Source of the DNA: Oligoflexia bacterium
GTDB lineage: Bacteria > Bdellovibrionota > UBA1018 > CAIMNF01
Direction of reading: 5' to 3'
Assembly: GCA_903858975.1 (NCBI GenBank)
Contig: CAIOKW010000322.1
Coordinates: 1-7,058, forward strand
DNA: 7,058 nt
Both the position numbers and the translations under genes were made by a program. The notes beneath the pieces are model-generated. The model saw nothing but the letters and a program-made list of their open reading frames with translations. It did no database searches and had not been told where the DNA came from. This document shows, one piece after another, positions 5,834-7,058 of this stretch (positions within the stretch are counted from its first letter, which is position 1; the number at the start of each line of letters is the position of its first letter).

Positions 5834-7058
5834 ATGAACGCAAATCTCTCTATCCCTGAACTCATTCAAAAGAAACGCAACAACATTCCCCTCACCGCAG
5901 GCGAGATCAAGCAATTGATTACGGGCACTGTAAACAAAGAAATTCCAGACTATCAGTTGAGCGCTTTTCTCATGGCCACTTACTTCACTGGCATGACCTT
6001 CGACGAAACAGCGAATCTGACTCGTGCCATGGTGGAGTCCGGAGAGATGTATGACCTTTCCAAAATTAAAGGCGCAAAAGTTGACAAACACTCCACCGGT
6101 GGAATCGGCGATAAAGTTTCAATTATCCTAGCTCCCCTTGCAGCCGCCTGTGGCCTCAAAGTACCCATGATGGCAGGACGCGGACTTGGCCACACCGGGG
6201 GAACCATTGATAAACTGGAGGCCATTCCCGGATACAAAGTGATTCTCTCAAAAGAAGAGTTCACAAAAATTCTAAATGATGTCGGCTGCGCGATTATTTC
6301 ACAGAGTGAGAAAATCGCTCCTGCGGATCGAATTTTTTATGCTTTGAGAGATGTGACGGCAACGATTGAATGCATTCCTCTGATTACCTCTTCTATTCTT
6401 TCCAAAAAAATAGCCGAGGGCGCAAACGGTCTAGTGATGGACATTAAAGTGGGCAATGGTGCCTTCATGAAAAAGAAAACAGAAGCCATGGCTCTTGCCA
6501 AGACTTTGAGAGCCGTTGCAAAGCGCTCGAAAGTCGAGCTCCGTGCTACACTTTCTAACATGGATCAACCGCTTGGTTATTCTGCAGGAAATGCACTTGA
6601 GATCTATGAGTGTATAGAAATCATGAAAAATGAAGATATGAATCCTTATTCATTGAGCTCCGCTGATCTGAAGGAACTGACGATTCACCTTTGCGCTCAA
6701 ATGCTGGAAGTCGGAAAAGCCGTGAAAAGCTATGCTGAAGGGAGAAAGCTCGCAACCCTGAAGCTTAATGATGGGTCGGCTTGGAAAAAATTTAAAGAAA
6801 TGGTGAAAGCGCAAGGCGGAGATGTCACCACTCTGGATGAGCCGTGGCGCTATATGAAAGCTGATAAAGTCATCGAAATCAAGTGCAAGAAAAAGGGATA
6901 TGTAACCGAAATGAATTCGGAAGGAATTGGCCGCCTACTCATTCAACTCGGGGGCGGACGCAATAAAGTGGGTGAACCCATTGATCACTCTGTTGGCTTA
7001 TTTTTTCATAAAAAACTAGGTTCACTCGTGAAATCTGAGGACACCCTGATCACCGTAT
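5834..7058 (+). CDS. deoA: Thymidine phosphorylase (pyrimidine nucleoside phosphorylase family), cut by the right window edge
   Basis: It cleaves thymidine or deoxyuridine with phosphate to the free base and deoxyribose-1-phosphate, the substrate of DeoB. The 408 codons present (family about 430-440) stop at the edge, probably lacking only the last few dozen residues. Phosphate-binding VDKHSTGGIGD (83-93) and the family signature AGRGLGHTGGTIDKLE (114-129) are intact. YALRDVT and PLITSSILSKK give R172, S187 and K191, equal to E. coli R171, S186 and K190 that hold the pyrimidine. The residue four before the signature arginine is M112, as in E. coli thymidine phosphorylase; broad uridine/thymidine enzymes (PyNP) have lysine there, as I recall. 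This favours DeoA, although much of the rest resembles PyNP. The start ATG follows the deoB stop by 9 bases with a weak ribosome-binding site, so translation likely depends on coupling. Confidence 0.93.
   Translation, partial: MNANLSIPELIQKKRNNIPLTAGEIKQLITGTVNKEIPDYQLSAFLMATYFTGMTFDETANLTRAMVESGEMYDLSKIKGAKVDKHSTGGIGDKVSIILAPLAAACGLKVPMMAGRGLGHTGGTIDKLEAIPGYKVILSKEEFTKILNDVGCAIISQSEKIAPADRIFYALRDVTATIECIPLITSSILSKKIAEGANGLVMDIKVGNGAFMKKKTEAMALAKTLRAVAKRSKVELRATLSNMDQPLGYSAGNALEIYECIEIMKNEDMNPYSLSSADLKELTIHLCAQMLEVGKAVKSYAEGRKLATLKLNDGSAWKKFKEMVKAQGGDVTTLDEPWRYMKADKVIEIKCKKKGYVTEMNSEGIGRLLIQLGGGRNKVGEPIDHSVGLFFHKKLGSLVKSEDTLITV

Overview
The window comes from a Gram-negative-type bacterial chromosome of moderate GC. 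It carries two divergent, housekeeping-type transcription units and no mobile element, CRISPR array, tRNA or rRNA that I could recognise. The lineage cannot be fixed from this stretch. The RNase E/G sequence, the PrmA linkage and the compact deoC-deoB-deoA order would fit a Bdellovibrionota or deltaproteobacterial-type organism, but that is only a guess from general resemblance.

Left half, minus strand (3503 down to 1): a large RNase E/G-family endoribonuclease gene (rng, 988 codons) is followed by the start of a ribosomal protein L11 methyltransferase-like gene (prmA). The two overlap by four bases (ATGA), so they are almost certainly co-transcribed and probably translationally coupled. The prmA reading frame runs off the left edge. 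The ribonuclease has a full catalytic core, but its S1 RNA-binding domain is split by an insertion of about 257 residues. The insertion is acidic first and basic afterwards. The protein ends in a long low-complexity tail rich in Asn, Arg and Gln, partly built from a 24-bp DNA repeat.

Centre (3504-3933): a 430-bp divergent intergenic region. Its rng-proximal part is rich in short inverted repeats, the best being a 7-bp-arm hairpin at 3615-3652. Its deoC-proximal part is AT-rich and holds a plausible sigma70-like promoter overlapped by a 12-bp near-palindrome. No known RNA family was recognised here.

Right half, plus strand (3934 to 7058): a tight deoC-deoB-deoA operon for deoxyribonucleoside catabolism, with gaps of 1 and 9 bases. 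DeoA splits thymidine into thymine and deoxyribose-1-phosphate. DeoB isomerises this to deoxyribose-5-phosphate. DeoC cleaves that to acetaldehyde and glyceraldehyde-3-phosphate, which enter central metabolism. The active-site residues of DeoC and DeoB, and those of DeoA that fall in the window, are intact. deoA runs off the right edge, probably lacking only its last few dozen codons.

I see no clear new biological system. The items most worth a second look are the split S1 domain and disordered tail of the ribonuclease, the structured leader between the two units, and the enlarged N-terminal domain of the PrmA-like protein.
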